From assembly GCF_000819745.1 (NCBI RefSeq), contig NZ_CDDA01000041.1, positions 18,638 through 82,637 of the forward strand: a DNA stretch of 64,000 nucleotides, written 5' to 3'. A program made the position numbers and the translations under genes. Below, piece by piece: positions 26,767 through 36,440 of this stretch. The DNA is from Aeromonas bestiarum. Lineage in GTDB: Bacteria; Pseudomonadota; Gammaproteobacteria; Enterobacterales; Aeromonadaceae. Each line of letters begins with the position of its first letter. Within the stretch, counting starts at the first letter, position 1. Under the pieces are notes generated by a model. That model ran no database searches, had not been told where the DNA came from, and saw only the letters and a list, made by a program, of their open reading frames with translations.

Positions 26767-28299
26767 TCAACTCGGATCAGATTGCAGCGTGGTGACCGGT
26801 GCGCGGCGGGACTGCCACCACTGCCAGACCGGCAACAGCAGCATCACCAGGGTCACCAGGGTGAAGCCGAGGGTGATGGGCCGCTCCCACAGGAAGCTCA
26901 GGGAGCCGTCGTTGATCACCAGGGCCCGGCGCAGGTTGTCCTCCAGCATGCCCCCCAGAATGAAACCGAGCAGCATGGGAGCCATGGGGAAGTCCAGCAG
27001 GCGCAGCCAGATGGCGATCAGCGCCACCAGCGCCATCACATAGATGTCCATGGTGTTGAAGGAGACCAGATAGACCCCGATCAGCGAGAACAGTAAGACC
27101 ATAGGGATGAGCACGGGGCGCGGCACCTGCAGTATCTTGGCCAGATAGGGGATGAGCGGCAGGTTGAGGATCAGCAGTACCACGTTGCCCAGATACATGG
27201 AGATGATCACCGACCAGAACACGTCCGGGTGCTCTATGAACAGGCGCGGGCCCGGCTGGATGCCGTAGGCGATGAGGGCCCCCAGCATCAGCGCAGTGGT
27301 GCCCGAGCCCGGGATCCCCAGGGTCAACAGGGGCACGAAGGCACCGCTGGAGGCTGCGTTGTTGGCCGCCTCCGGTGCGGCTATGCCGGTCAGGCTGCCC
27401 TTGCCGAAGGCCTCCTGTCTGCGCTTGCTGGCGAAATTGCGCTCGGCGCCATAGGCCATGAAGGAGGCGATGGTGGCGCCGGCTCCCGGCAGTACCCCGA
27501 TGAGAAAGCCCAGCACAGAGGAGCGCACTATGGGCGGCGCTATCTCTTTTACCTCGGCCTTGCTCAGTTTGAGGGAGCCGAGCTGCTGGATCTTGCTCGC
27601 CTCCTCCTTGCTGGTGTCCTTGCCCGGGCGCAGCACCGTCATCAGGATCTCCGCCAGGGCGAAGGTGGCCATGGCCAACAGTAGGAAGGAGAAGCCATCG
27701 CGCAAGTCCGGCAGGCCAAAGGTGAACCTGTCCACCCCGACGCTGCGGTCGATGCCGACGGTGGAGAGCATGATGCCGAACAGCGCCATGATCAGCGCCT
27801 TGAGCACCTGGCCCTTGCCGGCAAAGGCCGCCACCGCGGAGAGCCCCAGCACCATGAGGGCGAAGTAGTCCGCCGACTGGAAGGAGAGGGAGACCTTGGC
27901 GAGCAGGGGAGCCGCCACCATCAGGAAGATGGCGGACAGGGTGCCGCCGGTGAAGGAGGCGTAGGCGGCGATGGCCAGCGCCTTGCCCGCCTGCCCCTTG
28001 CAGGCCAGCGGATAGCCGTCGATGGCGGTGATCATGCTGGCGGAGCAGCCCGGGGTGTTGATCAGGATGGAGGAGGTGGAGCCGCCGAACATGGAGCCGT
28101 AATAGACCCCGGCCATCAGGATGATGCCGGAGGCGGGATCCAGCCCGTAGGTGATGGGGATCATCAGGGCGATGGCGGTGACCGGCCCCAGGCCCGGCAG
28201 CATGCCGATGAAGGTGCCGACGAAGCAGCCGACGATCACCATGAAGATGTTGATGGGCAGCATGGCGGTGCCCAGTCCTTGCAAAATGCCGTCTAACAT
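26767..28299 (-). CDS. tctA: Tripartite tricarboxylate transporter, large membrane subunit
   Basis: A 510-residue TctA-family membrane protein with about 10-12 membrane segments. Signatures: GTFIGMLPGLGP near the start, YGSMFGGSTSSILINTPG, and GVLPGAGATIASF in the middle, the repeated glycine-rich loops of the family. With TctB and the periplasmic TctC it forms an ion-driven secondary transporter for citrate-like acids. Last gene of tctCBA, ten bases after tctB. Confidence 0.95.
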   Translation of the reverse strand: MLDGILQGLGTAMLPINIFMVIVGCFVGTFIGMLPGLGPVTAIALMIPITYGLDPASGIILMAGVYYGSMFGGSTSSILINTPGCSASMITAIDGYPLACKGQAGKALAIAAYASFTGGTLSAIFLMVAAPLLAKVSLSFQSADYFALMVLGLSAVAAFAGKGQVLKALIMALFGIMLSTVGIDRSVGVDRFTFGLPDLRDGFSFLLLAMATFALAEILMTVLRPGKDTSKEEASKIQQLGSLKLSKAEVKEIAPPIVRSSVLGFLIGVLPGAGATIASFMAYGAERNFASKRRQEAFGKGSLTGIAAPEAANNAASSGAFVPLLTLGIPGSGTTALMLGALIAYGIQPGPRLFIEHPDVFWSVIISMYLGNVVLLILNLPLIPYLAKILQVPRPVLIPMVLLFSLIGVYLVSFNTMDIYVMALVALIAIWLRLLDFPMAPMLLGFILGGMLEDNLRRALVINDGSLSFLWERPITLGFTLVTLVMLLLPVWQWWQSRRAPVTTLQSDPS

Positions 28300-28308
28300 G
28301 AATTCTCC

Positions 28309-28770
28309 TTATCCCAGCAGTTGCGTGAATAGCCGGCCTGGCTCGAGGTAGACGTTGAGCCCCTTGGTCAGCAGGGCCCAGAAGATGAGGGTGAAGGGCA
28401 GGCTCACCTTGCAGGCGAAGGCGAGGCTCTGCTCGCCCATCAAGCGGATCCCGCCGATGAGGAACAGGGTGGTGGCGATGACAAAGCCGAGCCAGCCGAG
28501 GGCCACTCCATAAACCAGCATCAACAGCAGCAGGGCAAAGACCAGTCGCCAGTTGCCCGTTTCACGCTGCAGCCGCTCCCCGCCCGGAAAGCAGATCAGC
28601 AGCAGGGAGAGCAGGGCGCCGACGCCAGCCAGGGCATAGGGCAGAGTGCTGGCGGTAAAGGGTTCATATTCGTCCCCGGGATAGCCGGGGATCAGGGTGG
28701 CGTGATAGCCGTAGGCGAGGGAGAGCAGCAAAAACAGCAGCCCCCCGAGTCGCTCCTTGGTCAGGTGCAT
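28309..28770 (-). CDS. tctB: Tripartite tricarboxylate transporter, small membrane subunit
   Basis: A 153-residue TctB-family protein with four predicted membrane segments and the short charged loop between the first two (PGYPGDEYEPFTASTLPY). It accompanies TctA in the membrane. Identified mostly by size, topology and place between tctC and tctA. Confidence 0.9.
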   Translation of the reverse strand: MHLTKERLGGLLFLLLSLAYGYHATLIPGYPGDEYEPFTASTLPYALAGVGALLSLLLICFPGGERLQRETGNWRLVFALLLLMLVYGVALGWLGFVIATTLFLIGGIRLMGEQSLAFACKVSLPFTLIFWALLTKGLNVYLEPGRLFTQLLG

Positions 28771-28816
28771 GACGATGACTCCGTTGGGCGGGGCTGGCCC
28801 GCCACAGGTTGAGGGA

Positions 28817-29782
28817 TCACTTGATGAAGCCGAGCTCGCGCATCAGGCCGCCAATCTGCTGCTCCTGCTGGTTGAGGAAGGCGGTGAACTCGGGGCCGGC
28901 CTGGTAGAGATTGGTCCAGCTGTTGCGGGCCCGGACCGTTTCCCACTCCGGCTTGTCATACATCTGCTTGAGCAGGGCGGCGAATTCGGCGGATTTTTCG
29001 GCGCTGACGGCGGGGGAGGCAAAATAGCCGCGCCAGTTGGCAAAGACAGTCGGGTTGCCCTGCTCGCTGAAGGTGGGGATCTCGCTGGCATCCGGCATGC
29101 GCGTCGGTGCCGTCATGCCGAGGATCCGCATCTGGCCGGATTTGACCGCCTCCATCGCCTCGCCAAAGCCGGTGGAGAGCACCTGGGTTTCCCCTGACAG
29201 CACAGCCGCCATGGCGCTGCCGCCGGCGTCATAGGCCACGTAACGCAGCTTGCCGGCATCCGCCCCGGCATTCTTGAAGGTCATGGCCGCTACCAGGTGA
29301 TCCAGGCTGCCACGGGCTGAGCCGCCGGCTATCTTCACCTTGGCGGGGTTGGCCTCATAGGCGGCCAGCAGCTGGGGCCAGTTCTGGTAGGGGGAGTCCA
29401 GCGGCACGGCCAGCGCCTGATAATCGGCGATGATGGCGGCGACCGGGGTGAGATCCCGGAACGATTGGGGCAGCTCCTTGGAGAGGGATTTGACGATGAT
29501 GGGGGTAGAGTTGACCATCAGCGTCTTGTCGGACTGGGCCGAGGTCTCGATCAGGTGGGCGATGGCCTTGGCGCCGCCGCCGGCCGAGATGTTCTGGTAG
29601 GAGGCGGTGGTGATGAGGCCGGACTTGGTCAGCGCCTCGCCGGTGCCGCGGGCCGTGTTGTCCCAGCCGCCGCCTGCACCGCCCGGAATGAGGAAGTGGA
29701 TTTCGTCTATCTTGGCCTGGGCGCCGAGGCTGGCGCCCAGCAGGCAGCAGAGCAACGTGCGTTTGAGGGTTCCTTGCAACAT
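28817..29782 (-). CDS. tctC: Tripartite tricarboxylate transporter, periplasmic binding protein
   Basis: A 321-residue Bug/TctC-family solute-binding protein. A signal peptide ends at about residue 23 (GAQA), then the family motif FLIPGGAGGGWDNTARGTGEAL that cradles the ligand carboxylates, and the second half with APTRMPDASEIPTFSEQG. It captures a tricarboxylate or similar acid and delivers it to TctAB. First gene of the operon; its promoter region is AT-rich with no clear operator seen. Confidence 0.95.
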   Translation of the reverse strand: MLQGTLKRTLLCCLLGASLGAQAKIDEIHFLIPGGAGGGWDNTARGTGEALTKSGLITTASYQNISAGGGAKAIAHLIETSAQSDKTLMVNSTPIIVKSLSKELPQSFRDLTPVAAIIADYQALAVPLDSPYQNWPQLLAAYEANPAKVKIAGGSARGSLDHLVAAMTFKNAGADAGKLRYVAYDAGGSAMAAVLSGETQVLSTGFGEAMEAVKSGQMRILGMTAPTRMPDASEIPTFSEQGNPTVFANWRGYFASPAVSAEKSAEFAALLKQMYDKPEWETVRARNSWTNLYQAGPEFTAFLNQQEQQIGGLMRELGFIK

Positions 29783-29962
29783 GGTGTACTCCTTGTGATT
29801 GTTGCAAGAAGGTTAATTAATCGTGTCTGGCTGGAAAACAATCTGGCCGTAATGGCTATTAAGGCTGTTGTGGTCATTGTGTTCATTCTGGTCATGGCAG
29901 TGTGAGGGGCTTGGCCATGGCGGATGGCGGGCATGTGCGAACCCTGCCGCAGGGTGAAAACG

Positions 29963-29997
29963 CGCGAGGCTCCCCATCTGCAAGAGGGAGCCTCGCG
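29963..29997. terminator. Terminator downstream of mltF
   Basis: CGCGAGGCTCCC / GGGAGCCTCGCG with an 11-base loop, 16 bases after the mltF stop. No long T-run. Confidence 0.6.
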
Positions 29998-30012
29998 GAT
30001 GCCGGGTGTGGC

Positions 30013-31542
30013 TCATCCCTTTGATGGCGGGGCGGACACCTTGTCGTCGCGGCTTCCCTGCTGCTTGATGGCTTCGGTTGCCTGCTGCTTGAGCTGCAAT
30101 TGTTCCATCACCAGCTTGTAGGCGATGTAGTACTTGTAGATGTTGCCCACGTAGGTCACGGTTTCGGGGCCTATCTTCTCCGCCGCCACGTACTCGACGT
30201 TGTGGAACCAGACGTTGGGATCCAGCCCCCGCTTCTTCGCCTCGGTGCGCAGCCGCGCCACCCGGGCGGGGCCGGCGTTGTAGGAGGCGAACGAGAACAG
30301 CGCCTTGTCGAGGGCTGTCATGGGTTCGTCCGCATAGTAGTGATCTATCATCCAGCGCATGTATTTGGCGCCGCCGTGGATGTTGGGCTCGATCTGGCGG
30401 ATATCGCCCACCTTCAACCCCTTGCCGGTGGCGGGCATGATCTGCATGATGCCGATGGCGCCGACGTGGCTGCGCGCCTTCTGGTTGAGCGCCGACTCCT
30501 GATAGCCCTGGGCTGCCATCAGCAGCCAGTCCACGTCATAGCGATCGCCATACTGGCGAAACAGCTCCACCACCTGCAGGAATTTCTTGCGCTCGGCCTC
30601 GGCGGCGGCGCTCTTGACGAACTTGTTCTGCTTGAGATAACGGGCCAGGATGGCCTCTCCCGTCGCCTTGCCGCGCAAGGCGGCTATCTGCTCGTTGAGC
30701 ATGGCGAGCAGCTGGGGGCTCTCCTTGCGCACCGCCCAGGCGATGATGCCTCCCTCCCGGAACACGGGGTCTTCATGGATGCGGATGGCGGGGAAGATCT
30801 TCTGCCAGAAGCGGGCCTTGTGCTCGTCCATGACGATGAAGGGCAGCAGGCCGGCGTTGACCATCTCCACCAGATCTTCATCTTCCAGCGCTTCCGGGGC
30901 CGGCTGGATGTCGATAAGGGGTTCACCCGCCGCCTTGCGCGCCTGGTTGTAGGCGATCAGGCTCTCGAAGTAGCTCGAAGAGGGGCGTACATAGAGGGTC
31001 TGGCCTCCCAGGTCGGCGGCGCTCTCCACCTTGGGGGAGGCCGGCCCCGAGATCAGCAGCTCCCGCACGTTTTCCAGCAGGGGCGAGGTAAATTCCACCC
31101 CCTGCTTCTTGCGTTGATCCGTGATGGTGAGGTTGGCGGCGGCGATGTCACCCTTGCCCTCGACGAGGGACTTGAGCAGGGACTCCCTGGCTACCGGGAT
31201 GAAGACGATGTGCAGCTTGAGGTGGCGCTTGAGGTTTTTTCCCTTGCGCAGCTGTTCGTTGAGCCGTTTCTCCAATTGCATGAAGGCGTCGTAGGTAACG
31301 CCCCTTTGCACCCCCTTGTTGATGAAGTAGCCGGTCTTGTTGTAGGTGGTCAGCACCCGCAGGGTGCGCCGCGCCAGCATGTCATCGAGGTCGCCGAGCA
31401 TGGGGGTGGCCAGCTCTTCGGTACTGAATGCCAGCGAGGCTGGCTCGGGGTCGGCCTTCTCTGTGGGGGAGGCTTGCGGTGCAGTGGCGGCCTGAAGCGG
31501 GCCGCACAGCAGCCAGATCAGAAGGATCCATAACCGTATCAT
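30013..31542 (-). CDS. mltF: Membrane-bound lytic murein transglycosylase F
   Basis: A 509-residue periplasmic protein in two parts: an N-terminal amino-acid-binding-like domain (about 50-300) and a C-terminal lysozyme-like SLT domain (about 330-480). The catalytic Glu lies in AAQGYQESALN near residue 349, followed by GIMQIMPATG and NIHGGAKYM, the family 1 transglycosylase signatures. It cleaves peptidoglycan glycan strands with 1,6-anhydro product. The signal is MIRLWILLIWLLCGPLQA. The ATG at 31542 follows GAGG; a longer form from 31581 is unlikely. Confidence 0.92.
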   Translation of the reverse strand: MIRLWILLIWLLCGPLQAATAPQASPTEKADPEPASLAFSTEELATPMLGDLDDMLARRTLRVLTTYNKTGYFINKGVQRGVTYDAFMQLEKRLNEQLRKGKNLKRHLKLHIVFIPVARESLLKSLVEGKGDIAAANLTITDQRKKQGVEFTSPLLENVRELLISGPASPKVESAADLGGQTLYVRPSSSYFESLIAYNQARKAAGEPLIDIQPAPEALEDEDLVEMVNAGLLPFIVMDEHKARFWQKIFPAIRIHEDPVFREGGIIAWAVRKESPQLLAMLNEQIAALRGKATGEAILARYLKQNKFVKSAAAEAERKKFLQVVELFRQYGDRYDVDWLLMAAQGYQESALNQKARSHVGAIGIMQIMPATGKGLKVGDIRQIEPNIHGGAKYMRWMIDHYYADEPMTALDKALFSFASYNAGPARVARLRTEAKKRGLDPNVWFHNVEYVAAEKIGPETVTYVGNIYKYYIAYKLVMEQLQLKQQATEAIKQQGSRDDKVSAPPSKG

Positions 31543-31710
31543 GACGATGCCCTCGTGTGTTTCATTGAGTGTAAGCGGCATGCAGCGGGCGCTTTAGCTC
31601 ATTGGGTTTGATAAACAAGGGCGAATAGCACAATAGGCCCTATCGGATTGGCCGGGTCAGGAAGGGGGAGGCAGTGGTCTAGGCTGTGTGCGGGTGATGG
31701 GGGTGAAATG

Positions 31711-31739
31711 AAGAAGGGAGCCATCATGGCTCCCTTCTT
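31711..31739. terminator. Terminator downstream of ybjL
   Basis: AAGAAGGGAGCCA, three bases, TGGCTCCCTTCTT: a 13-bp stem right after the ybjL stop. Confidence 0.8.
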
Positions 31740-31758
31740 GCTGCGGTGCGATACGGCG

Positions 31759-33444
31759 CTAGAACCAGAAGCCGATGATGAAGGAGCCAGCCAGGGTCAG
31801 CATGACGTTGGCCACCGCATAGGTACCCGCATAGCCGAGCGCCGGGATGGAGCTGTTGGCAGCCTCGTTCACCACGTCCATAGCCGGGGCACAGGTGCGG
31901 GCACCCGTGATGGCCCCCAGCAGCAGGGCCGGGTTCATCTTCAGCACCCAGACCCCGAACAGGTAGCCCACCAGCACCGGCAAGGTGGTCACCAGCATGC
32001 CGGAGAAGAGCACCACGGCACCGACCTGGCTCAGGTGATCCAGAATGCCGCCGCCCGCCTTGAGGCCTGTGCTCACCATGAAGACGGCGAGGCCCAGATC
32101 CTTGGCTAGACGCAGGGCGCCCGGCGGCACATAGCCGACCGTGGGGTGGTTGGCTCTCAGGTAGCCCATCAGGATCCCCGCCAGCAGCAGGCCGACGGCG
32201 TTGCCCAGACCAAATTCGAGCTGGCCGAACACCAGGGAGACTGAGCCTATCAGCAGGCCCAGCACGAAGAAGGTGGTGAAGGCCACCAGATCCGTGGTCT
32301 GGCTGTGGATGCTGATGAAGCCTATCTTGTTGGCCAGCAGCTTGACCCGCTGCTTCTCGCCACTGATCTGCAGCACGTCGCCCTTTTGCAGCATGATGTT
32401 GCGATCGAACGGCATCTCTATCTGGGAGCGTACCACCCGGTTGAGGAAGCAGCCCTTCTCGGTGAGGTTGAGCTCCACCAGATGGCGGCCCACCACGGCA
32501 TCGTTCTTCACCACTATCTCTTCGGTGACTATCTGCAGGTCAAGCAGGTTGCGGTCGAACACCTCCTTGCCGTTGCGATAGTTGACGTCGAGCTTCTCGT
32601 GGCTCTCGGGATAGCCCACCAGGGCGATCTCGTCCCCCTCCTGGATGACGGCGTCGCCATCCGGGCTCGCCAGTATGCCATTGCGGCGGATCCGCTCCAC
32701 ATAGCAGCCGGTGTGGGGATAGATGCCTGTCTCGCGCAGGGTGCGTCCCCCGATCCAGGCCGCGAGCTCGGGGCCGACCCGGTAGGCGCGGATGATGGGC
32801 AGATAGGTCTTGCGGCTCTCGCTGTCGGACAGCCCCCGCTCGCGGGCTATCTTCTGGGCCTCGGTGTTGAGGTCAAGTCGTGCCAGGGAGGGGAGGTAGC
32901 GCACCACCAGCATCAGCCCCACCAGACCCACCAGATAGGTCAGGGCATAGCCGATCCCCATGTTGTCGAGCACGGGTTGCATGTCGGTGCCATGGGGCAG
33001 GTTGAGCAGGCCGCTGCGCAGGGCATCCTGTGCCCCCACCAAGGCCGGGGTCGAGGTCAGCGAACCGGCCAATATGCCGGCGGCCATGCCTGGTCCCAGG
33101 TTGAAGAACTTGGCCAGTCCCACCGTCAACAGCAGCGCCGTCAGCAGGATCACCAGGGTGAGGGTGATGTAGTGGATGCCGTCGCGCAGGAAGACGCTGA
33201 AGAAGTGCGGTCCCGCCTCTATGCCCACGCAGAAGATGAACAGCATGAAGCCGACGTTCTCCGTGGTGGCGGTGAACTCGAAGCCCATCTGGCCGAACAG
33301 CAGGGCTGTAAACAGCACGCCTATGGTGTTGCCAATCTGGAAATTGCCGAGTTTGACTTTGCCCAGCAGCAGGCCGAAGGCCAGTACCACGAACAGCAGC
33401 AGGGAGTCGCTTTGATGTAGCAGTGTCACGAAATCTATGGTCAT
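31759..33444 (-). CDS. ybjL: YbjL, AspT/YidE-family transporter
   Basis: A 561-residue membrane protein: two membrane halves (each about five segments, with [12 protein letters not shown] in the first and [12 protein letters not shown] in the second) flank two cytoplasmic TrkA-C domains (about 205-290 and 290-370, with [11 protein letters not shown] and GDVLQISGE). This is the aspartate:alanine exchanger family; length and sequence follow E. coli YbjL closely. Substrate is not established; carboxylates or amino acids are likely. Single-gene unit. Confidence 0.93.
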   Translation of the reverse strand: MTIDFVTLLHQSDSLLLFVVLAFGLLLGKVKLGNFQIGNTIGVLFTALLFGQMGFEFTATTENVGFMLFIFCVGIEAGPHFFSVFLRDGIHYITLTLVILLTALLLTVGLAKFFNLGPGMAAGILAGSLTSTPALVGAQDALRSGLLNLPHGTDMQPVLDNMGIGYALTYLVGLVGLMLVVRYLPSLARLDLNTEAQKIARERGLSDSESRKTYLPIIRAYRVGPELAAWIGGRTLRETGIYPHTGCYVERIRRNGILASPDGDAVIQEGDEIALVGYPESHEKLDVNYRNGKEVFDRNLLDLQIVTEEIVVKNDAVVGRHLVELNLTEKGCFLNRVVRSQIEMPFDRNIMLQKGDVLQISGEKQRVKLLANKIGFISIHSQTTDLVAFTTFFVLGLLIGSVSLVFGQLEFGLGNAVGLLLAGILMGYLRANHPTVGYVPPGALRLAKDLGLAVFMVSTGLKAGGGILDHLSQVGAVVLFSGMLVTTLPVLVGYLFGVWVLKMNPALLLGAITGARTCAPAMDVVNEAANSSIPALGYAGTYAVANVMLTLAGSFIIGFWF

Positions 33445-33950
33445 GCCCGGAAAAACCGAGGAAAAAAGTGGGGCCGATATTGTGCCGGATCCCTCACCAA
33501 TAAAGAAGCGTCAAAGGAGGATTAATCGGCAGTAAAGCGTCTCGCTGCCGCCATGGTCGAGGGAAACCTCGGGGCTGGCAGGAAAATAACCTCTATTTCC
33601 CTCTGTCTGCCCCGCTGTCAATGAGTGATACCTGCTATCTGTGATCCCGGCCCGTACACCCAGCTTGAAAATTTATTCCCTGCTGTTTGGCGGCCAGGTT
33701 TCGCGTTTTTTCAGCATATCTGACTGGGGGCGATGGACCGCAATGGAAACGGGTATTGGGGGACCGGATGGGGGGTGACCCATGGCGTACGGGATGGCGA
33801 AAAGATATCTGGAAAAAGTATCTGATCGCTGGCCTTTTGACCCATTCGGGGGGGCGCTCAAAAACAGCAGAAAATGGGGGCGGCAAGGAAAATGGCCCCT
33901 CGCTGGCGGCGATGGCCTGCGAGGCTAGGCCGTGACTGGCTTTGGCTGAC

Positions 33951-33973
33951 TTACCCACAGAATCTGTGGATAA
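33951..33973. promoter_or_regulatory. Inverted pair of DnaA boxes
   Basis: TTACCCACA (33951-33959, one mismatch) faces TGTGGATAA (33965-33973, perfect complement of TTATCCACA), five bases apart, forming a 23-bp near-perfect palindrome. Confidence 0.75.
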
Positions 33974-34070
33974 CCCTGTGCGTGAAACTTGGTGATCAGC
34001 CTGCAGGCCGCGCCAATACTGGGGCGCAAGGGCTGTTCAAAAAATACCGGCAAAAAAATGTTTCTATAAA

Positions 34071-34083
34071 AATCAAATGGTTA
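34071..34083 (+). promoter_or_regulatory. IHF consensus site
   Basis: AATCAAATGGTTA matches the IHF core WATCAA-N4-TTR at every position, with an A-rich tract on its 5' side as is usual for strong sites. Confidence 0.6.
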
Positions 34084-34186
34084 GGTGTGGCAGAACAAAA
34101 CACTGTCGGGGCAGAAGAGGGAGCAATGAGAGGTTGTCACCGCAGGGCGCGGCTTGTGCATTAAAATTGGCAGAGGAAAGCACTAA

Positions 34187-34195
34187 AGTGGATAA
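34187..34195 (-). promoter_or_regulatory. Third DnaA box-like site
   Basis: AGTGGATAA is TTATCCACT on the minus strand, 8 of 9 bases of the DnaA box, same direction as the perfect box at 33965. Confidence 0.5.
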
Positions 34196-34218
34196 CTTGC
34201 ACCGAGATGGTGAGGAAT

Positions 34219-34294
34219 TGGCTCCCCCGACTGGACTTGAACCAGTGACATACGGATTAACAGTCCGCCGTTCTACCGACTGAACTACGGGGGA
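34219..34294 (-). tRNA. tRNA-Asn(GUU)
   Basis: A 76-base cloverleaf on the minus strand: acceptor TCCCCCG / CGGGGGA, discriminator G and encoded CCA, D-arm GTTCAGTCGGTAGAAC, anticodon stem-loop CGGACTGTTAATCCG with GTT at the centre, T-arm CTGGTTCAAGTCCAG. Body sequence follows E. coli tRNA-Asn almost exactly. It sits between the DnaA-box stretch and uvrB, transcribed away from uvrB. No obvious intrinsic terminator follows. Confidence 0.98.
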
Positions 34295-34427
34295 ACATCA
34301 GGCAAGGAGGGGCACTATACAGAGCTCGCTTTTCGAGGTCAATAGCCGCTTGGGCAGGAGAGTGGATACCCAGGCCACCCCAACTCGGAGTACACTTCTG
34401 CCTTGCCGTTTTTTGCCGGGAGTCGTC

Positions 34428-36440
34428 ATGAGCAAGTTATTCCAGTTGGCCAGCCAGTTTGAACCCGCGGGCGATCAGCCAGAGGCGATCGCCCGCCTGC
34501 TCGATGGCATAGAGTCCGGCCTCGCCCACCAGACCCTGCTCGGGGTGACTGGCTCGGGCAAGACCTTCACCATGGCCAACGTGATCGCGACCCTGAACCG
34601 TCCCACCATGATACTGGCCCCCAACAAGACGCTGGCGGCCCAGCTCTATGGCGAGATGAAGGAGTTCTTCCCCGACAACTCGGTGGAGTATTTCGTCTCC
34701 TACTACGACTACTACCAGCCCGAAGCCTATGTGCCGACCACGGACACCTTCATCGAGAAGGATGCCTCCATCAACGATCACATAGAACAGATGCGGCTGT
34801 CGGCCACCAAGGCCCTGCTGGAGCGGCGGGACGTGATCATAGTCGCCTCTGTGTCGGCCATCTATGGTCTGGGGGATCCCCAGGCTTACCTCAGCATGAT
34901 GCTGCACCTCAAAGTCGGGGATGTGATCAATCAGCGGGACATACTGCGCCGCCTCGCCGAGCTGCAATATACCCGTAACGACATGGCGTTTCAGCGCGGC
35001 ACCTTCCGGGTGCGGGGGGAGGTGATCGACATCTATCCCGCCGAATCGGACAAGCTGGCGTTGCGGGTGGAGCTGTTTGACGAGGAGGTGGAGCGGCTCT
35101 CCCAGTTCGATCCCCTGACCGGTGCCATCGAGCAGACGGTGGTGCGCTACACCATCTACCCCAAGACCCACTACGCCACCCCGCGCGAGACCATACTGGG
35201 CGCCATCGAACACATCAAGGAGGAGCTGCGGAGTCGCCGGGAGCAGCTGTTGTCGCTCAACAAGCTGGTGGAGGAGCAGCGCATCAGCCAGCGCACCCAG
35301 TTTGACATGGAGATGATGCAGGAGCTGGGCTACTGCTCCGGCATCGAGAACTACAGCCGCTATCTCTCGGGCCGGGCGCCGGGGGAGCCGCCGCCCACTC
35401 TGTTTGACTACCTGCCGGGGGATGGCCTGCTCATCATCGACGAATCCCACGTGACGGTGCCGCAGATAGGCGCCATGTTCAAAGGGGACAGGTCCCGCAA
35501 GGAGACCCTGGTGGAGTACGGTTTCCGCTTGCCCTCGGCACTGGACAACCGGCCGCTGAAGTTCGATGAATTCGAGGCCCTGATGCCGCAGACGGTGTTT
35601 GTCTCGGCGACCCCTGGCCCCTACGAGCTGGACAAGTCCGGTGGCGACGTGGTGCAGCAGGTGGTGCGTCCCACCGGTTTGCTCGATCCCGAAATCGAGG
35701 TGCGTCCTGTCACCACCCAGGTGGACGATCTGCTCTCCGAGATCCGGCTGCGGGTCGCGGTGGAGGAGCGGGTGCTGGTGACCACGCTCACCAAACGGAT
35801 GTCGGAGGACTTGACCGAGTATCTGGCCGATCACGACGTGCGGGTGCGCTATCTGCACTCCGACATCGACACCGTCGAGCGGGTGGAGATCATCCGTGAT
35901 CTGCGCCTCGGCAAGTTCGACGTGCTGGTGGGCATCAACCTGTTGCGCGAAGGGCTCGACATGCCGGAGGTCTCCCTGGTGGCCATTCTGGATGCGGACA
36001 AGGAGGGCTTCCTGCGCTCCACCCGGTCGCTGATCCAGACCATTGGCCGCGCCGCCCGCAACCTCAACGGCAAGGTCATTCTCTATGGGGATACCATCAC
36101 CAACTCCATGAGGGTGGCCATCGAGGAGACGGAGCGCCGCCGCGCCCTGCAGCATGCCCATAACCTCGAACACGGCATCACTCCCAAGGGGCTCAACAAG
36201 TCGGTGGGGGACGTGATGGACATGGGGGGCAGCCGCAGCGCGGGCAAGGCGGGCAGGGGCGGTCGCAAGGCAGCAGAGCCGCAAGGGGAATATCATGCCC
36301 GCTCCGCCAGCGAGATCGCCAGAGAGATCAAGCGGATGGAAGAGCAGATGTTCCAGCATGCGCGGGATCTGGAGTTCGAACAGGCGGCCGCGTTGCGAGA
36401 CCAGATCCAGCGGCTGCGCCACGAGTTGATCGAAAGTTGA
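34428..36440 (+). CDS. uvrB: Excinuclease ABC subunit B
   Basis: The damage-verifying helicase subunit of nucleotide excision repair. The 670-residue protein has Walker A TGSGKT at 41-46, the beta-hairpin [15 protein letters not shown] that is threaded between DNA strands (about 92-106), DESH box ([13 protein letters not shown]), helicase motifs through QTIGRAARN, and a C-terminal UVR domain that binds UvrA/UvrC. ATG at 34428 with CGGGAG upstream; the frame could open earlier but the family starts here. I see no LexA box between the tRNA gene and the ATG. The stop overlaps the ATG of the DUF1232 gene. Confidence 0.97.
   Translation: MSKLFQLASQFEPAGDQPEAIARLLDGIESGLAHQTLLGVTGSGKTFTMANVIATLNRPTMILAPNKTLAAQLYGEMKEFFPDNSVEYFVSYYDYYQPEAYVPTTDTFIEKDASINDHIEQMRLSATKALLERRDVIIVASVSAIYGLGDPQAYLSMMLHLKVGDVINQRDILRRLAELQYTRNDMAFQRGTFRVRGEVIDIYPAESDKLALRVELFDEEVERLSQFDPLTGAIEQTVVRYTIYPKTHYATPRETILGAIEHIKEELRSRREQLLSLNKLVEEQRISQRTQFDMEMMQELGYCSGIENYSRYLSGRAPGEPPPTLFDYLPGDGLLIIDESHVTVPQIGAMFKGDRSRKETLVEYGFRLPSALDNRPLKFDEFEALMPQTVFVSATPGPYELDKSGGDVVQQVVRPTGLLDPEIEVRPVTTQVDDLLSEIRLRVAVEERVLVTTLTKRMSEDLTEYLADHDVRVRYLHSDIDTVERVEIIRDLRLGKFDVLVGINLLREGLDMPEVSLVAILDADKEGFLRSTRSLIQTIGRAARNLNGKVILYGDTITNSMRVAIEETERRRALQHAHNLEHGITPKGLNKSVGDVMDMGGSRSAGKAGRGGRKAAEPQGEYHARSASEIAREIKRMEEQMFQHARDLEFEQAAALRDQIQRLRHELIES

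Larger units (their letters stand above)
33445..34218. other. Gene-free stretch with DnaA boxes and IHF site upstream of uvrB/tRNA-Asn
   Basis: 774 bases with no supported gene, made of uneven-composition DNA (G-tracts near 33726-33775 and 33849-33884, A-tracts near 34037-34074). The identifiable parts are the DnaA boxes and IHF site listed separately. The ybjL promoter must also lie here but is not clear. Confidence 0.6.

Noticed and set aside
33635..33958. Short frames in the uvrB-ybjL gap
   Set aside because: No ribosome sites, no family features, and they overlap the DnaA boxes.
34437..36422. 661-codon minus-strand open frame
   Set aside because: Antisense to uvrB, which is certain.
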